Shown here one piece after another: positions 6,234-7,972 of a DNA stretch of 7,972 bases; positions within the stretch are counted from its first letter, which is position 1; every line of letters starts with the position of its first letter. The position numbers and the translations under genes are program-made. Under the pieces are notes generated by a model that worked only from the letters and a program-made list of their open reading frames with translations, made no database searches and was not told the DNA's origin. The DNA comes from Firmicutes bacterium UBA5486 (GTDB lineage Bacteria; Bacillota; UBA4882; UBA10575), in contig DIPO01000030.1 of assembly GCA_002427045.1 (NCBI GenBank), positions 1 to 7,972 of the forward strand, given 5' to 3'.

Positions 6234-6251
6234 AGTTTTTAGGAGGTTCTA

Positions 6252-6842
6252 ATGATTAATAAAATCTGGCTCGCCCTCTTTTTCCTCGGATACCTAGTTG
6301 CCGGAGCAACAGGGCGGGTAGAAGAAACTACTCTCTCCCTCATCCATTCGATGGAAGAGTCTGTTAAATTTATTTTAGGAATTATCGGTTTCTTATCTTT
6401 CTGGTCGGGACTCTTACGGATTACAGAAGAAGCTGGTATTACTACCTGGCTATCCCGCGTGCTAAACCCCGTACTTAACCGGTTATTTCCTAATATCCCC
6501 TCCGACAGTCCAGCTCTGGGTTGTATTACCCTAAGCCTTTCTGCCAATCTTCTAGGCTTAAGTAATGCTGCCACCCCATTAGGGATTAAAGCGATGAAAG
6601 AATTAGAAGAACTTAATCCGACTCCAGGAGAGATCTCCGAAGAAATCTCGATCTATCTTGCCTTAATCATGGGAGGAATCTCCATAATCCCTTCAACCAT
6701 TATTGCCATCAGAGCACAAGCCGGTTCCCAGCATCCTACATCCATAATCTTTCCTATGTTCTTAGCCTCTTTAGCCGGAACCTGTACTTCTTTACTAGTT
6801 CATCACATCATAAAAAAAACCCAAAGGGAGGGTAAGCGATGA
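6252..6842 (+). CDS. spmA: Spore maturation protein A
   Basis: Polytopic inner-membrane protein needed, with SpmB, for full dehydration and heat resistance of the spore core in Bacillus and Clostridium. The biochemical activity is not established; the fold belongs to the nucleoside-recognition (Gate) domain family. The 196 residues are typical. Hydrophobic segments lie at about 2-20, 38-56, 88-105, 133-153 and 164-186, and the family signature ANLLGLSNAATPLGIKAM spans 98-115. After it, the region that in SpmA usually reads like FLA-NTS---LIPTT reads YLALIMGGISIIPST (135-149), lacking the polar NTS triplet. The ATG at 6252 is preceded by AGGAGG at a 5-base spacing. It is divergent from whiA and forms an operon with spmB through an ATGA overlap; the dacB gene that precedes it in Bacillus is absent here. 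Confidence 0.95.
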   Translation: MINKIWLALFFLGYLVAGATGRVEETTLSLIHSMEESVKFILGIIGFLSFWSGLLRITEEAGITTWLSRVLNPVLNRLFPNIPSDSPALGCITLSLSANLLGLSNAATPLGIKAMKELEELNPTPGEISEEISIYLALIMGGISIIPSTIIAIRAQAGSQHPTSIIFPMFLASLAGTCTSLLVHHIIKKTQREGKR

Positions 6843-7354
6843 AACTAATTTCCATCTGGGCAATTCCTCTTTTTATACTCATTGTGCTAATTTGTGGAGA
6901 ATATAAAGGTGTTAAGGTTTACGAATCTTTTATTAAAGGTGCCCAGGACGGTATGAAGATCGGTTTTCAGCTTTTTCCTTTGTTTTTAGCTATTTTCGGC
7001 GGATTAGCAGTTTTTAATGCTTCAGGAGCTTTAGAACTCTTATGTCGGCTTTTCTTACCCCTTACTAACCGGTTAGGTATTCCCGCTGAAATCCTCCCCC
7101 TAGGACTAATAAAGCCGCTTTCCGGATCCGGAGCCATTGGCTATACGGCAAATTTAGTGCAAAAGCATGGCCCTGATTCTTTTCTTGGAACCATGGCCTC
7201 CATTGTTGCCGGGTGTTCGGAAACTACTTTTTATGTAATAACAGTCTACCTCGGCGTGGTTGGAATTACCCGTCCTAAACACCTTGTATTAATGGGCCTG
7301 TTAGGAGATCTTGTCTCTTTTCTGGTCGCTATTATGATTAGTCGTCAACTGTAA
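6839..7354 (+). CDS. spmB: Spore maturation protein B
   Basis: Membrane partner of SpmA, also in the nucleoside-recognition (Gate) family and required with it for spore core dehydration. The 171 residues match the usual size. It has an N-terminal hydrophobic segment (4-20), then KGVKVYESFIKGAQDGMK (23-40), a membrane segment at about 43-62, and the highly conserved block from PLGLIKPLSGSGA (87-99) through GPDSFLGTMASIVAGCSETT (111-130) to VYLGVVGI (136-143), ending with a membrane segment at about 148-168. The ATG overlaps the spmA stop in ATGA, with GGGAGG 7 bases upstream, so translation is coupled. Its 3' end overlaps the convergent divIVA-family gene by 17 bases, with no terminator visible between them. 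Confidence 0.95.
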   Translation: MKLISIWAIPLFILIVLICGEYKGVKVYESFIKGAQDGMKIGFQLFPLFLAIFGGLAVFNASGALELLCRLFLPLTNRLGIPAEILPLGLIKPLSGSGAIGYTANLVQKHGPDSFLGTMASIVAGCSETTFYVITVYLGVVGITRPKHLVLMGLLGDLVSFLVAIMISRQL

Positions 7355-7892
7355 ATAAGCTAGAAGTCTCTTTAGTAACCGCCGCTTCTGAAGAAGCAAT
7401 CTCTGGTTCTCCCCGGGAAAGATCTACCATTTTCTCCCACACCTCATCAATATCAAGGTATTGATCGGACATCTCAATTAATGTCTGTAAAAAGCGTTTG
7501 AACTGAATACGAAAGAGGTCCACCTGTTGTTTAAGATTGGCCAGTTGTTGGAGTTCTGACTGGATCTCTTCCCTAACTTTCAGTTTCATCTGCTCAGAAA
7601 GGTTTTGAGCTTCCCGCAAAATAACTTCCGCTTGTTTTTCTCCGGCAGATTTAATCTCATCAGCAGTTCCCTGTGCAAGGTAAAGTGTGTTTTTTAAAGT
7701 ATCCTCCATCTGTTGATAAGTCTTTACTATCTCCTTTAGCTCTTCAAGTTCTTCCTTTAATTCAATATTCTCTTTGTACAACTTCTCATAATCAATTGTT
7801 ACTTTTCTCATAAACTCCTGAACTTCTCTTGTTCGGTAACCACGGACTCCACGACGAAAAACTACAGTCTCTAGATCAACCGGTGTAAACAT
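7338..7892 (-). CDS. divIVA: DivIVA-domain cell-division/polarity protein
   Basis: Coiled-coil protein of the DivIVA/GpsB type, which in Gram-positive bacteria binds negatively curved membrane at poles and septa and recruits division or polarity partners. The N-terminal lipid-binding domain is clear: TPVDLETVVFRRGVRGYRTR (3-22), EVQEFMRKV (23-31) and DYEKLYKENIELKEELEEL (34-52). A second coiled coil covers about 60-145, with ETL-like MEDTLKNTLYLAQ (62-74) and ILREAQ (91-96), followed by an acidic tail. Length 184 is near Bacillus DivIVA (164). The membrane-inserting F17 of Bacillus corresponds to V16 here, while R18 is kept as R17. The ATG at 7892 has AGGGGAGGAG 8 bases upstream. It is not next to the ylm/sepF cluster where divIVA usually sits, so it may be a paralogue. 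It converges on spmB with overlapping 3' ends. Confidence 0.9.
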   Translation of the reverse strand: MFTPVDLETVVFRRGVRGYRTREVQEFMRKVTIDYEKLYKENIELKEELEELKEIVKTYQQMEDTLKNTLYLAQGTADEIKSAGEKQAEVILREAQNLSEQMKLKVREEIQSELQQLANLKQQVDLFRIQFKRFLQTLIEMSDQYLDIDEVWEKMVDLSRGEPEIASSEAAVTKETSSLFTVDD

Positions 7893-7928
7893 TTCTGCAT
7901 CTCCTCCCCTTAATATCCGTTCATCGTT

Positions 7929-7954
7929 AGCTTTATATAAAACTAAGCTTTATA
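7929..7954 (-). repeat. Tandem-like 9-base direct repeat upstream of divIVA
   Basis: agctttata occurs at 7929-7937 and again at 7946-7954, 17 bases apart start to start, in the leader or promoter region of the divIVA-family gene. The spacing is close to two helical turns short of 20, so it is not an ideal operator. AT richness makes chance possible. No convincing sigma-A promoter was found nearby, although the true promoter may lie beyond the right edge. Confidence 0.25.
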
Positions 7955-7972
7955 GGGCTTTTTGCGTTGTCA
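7948..7972 (+). repeat. Dispersed repeat, right copy (runs to window edge)
   Basis: It matches positions 1-25 at 23 of 25 bases in the same orientation, with the final 18 bases identical. It lies about 56 bases upstream of the divIVA-family start codon and may continue past the right edge. The sequence between the two copies is ordinary chromosomal core genes, so the pair is better read as two members of a dispersed family than as the ends of one element. Confidence 0.6.

Noticed and set aside
6239..6574. 111-codon minus-strand frame opposite spmA
   Set aside because: It lies antisense to clear SpmA coding sequence and its peptide has low-complexity, basic composition typical of a shadow.
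1..7972. Circular plasmid or phage genome because both ends share a repeat
   Set aside because: The ends share only 18 identical bases with mismatches beyond, and the content is chromosomal core metabolism and division genes.
7949..7972. TTGACA-like and TATAAA boxes in the right repeat as a divIVA promoter
   Set aside because: The spacing would be only 13 bases and the first T of the -35 box lies outside the window.

Overview
The window is a chromosomal core segment from a low-to-mid GC, Gram-positive, endospore-forming bacterium of the Firmicutes (Bacillota), most likely a clostridial or Halanaerobiales-like lineage. The evidence is the co-occurrence of WhiA, DivIVA and the spore-maturation pair SpmA/SpmB, strong AGGAGG-type ribosome binding sites, and a gap-pgk-tpiA-gpmI glycolysis cluster with a Mn-dependent (cofactor-independent) phosphoglycerate mutase. 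The exact genus cannot be fixed from sequence alone.

Layout. Positions 1-129 hold no gene; they contain short inverted repeats and a stem-loop after gpmI. From 130 to 4869 the minus strand carries the lower-glycolysis operon, read from high to low coordinates: gap, pgk, tpiA, gpmI. No enolase gene follows gpmI inside the window, and no cggR repressor precedes gap. Next, still on the minus strand, is whiA (5132-6076), separated from gap by 262 bases with a possible promoter and a 31-codon candidate small ORF. A 175-base divergent intergenic region holding an elaborate inverted repeat separates whiA from spmA-spmB (plus strand, overlapping by ATGA). A divIVA-family gene on the minus strand converges on spmB, and their 3' ends overlap by 17 bases. 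The right edge carries a second direct copy of the repeat found at the left edge.

How the parts work together. Gap, Pgk, TpiA and GpmI interconvert triose phosphates through to 2-phosphoglycerate, producing NADH and ATP. Inside this operon the two longer gaps (gap-pgk and tpiA-gpmI) each hold a stem-loop at or just after the upstream stop codon, while pgk-tpiA are almost fused and probably translationally coupled. This suggests the message is divided into gap | pgk-tpiA | gpmI units by RNA structure. WhiA and DivIVA link to cell division and growth; SpmA/SpmB act late in sporulation.

No new multi-gene system is evident. The best leads are non-coding: a dispersed 14-25 base repeat with an inverted arrangement at the left edge, a terminator-like two-tier hairpin abutting the spmA ribosome binding site, RNA-strand-biased hairpins within the glycolytic operon, and a small ORF with a good ribosome binding site between whiA and gap.
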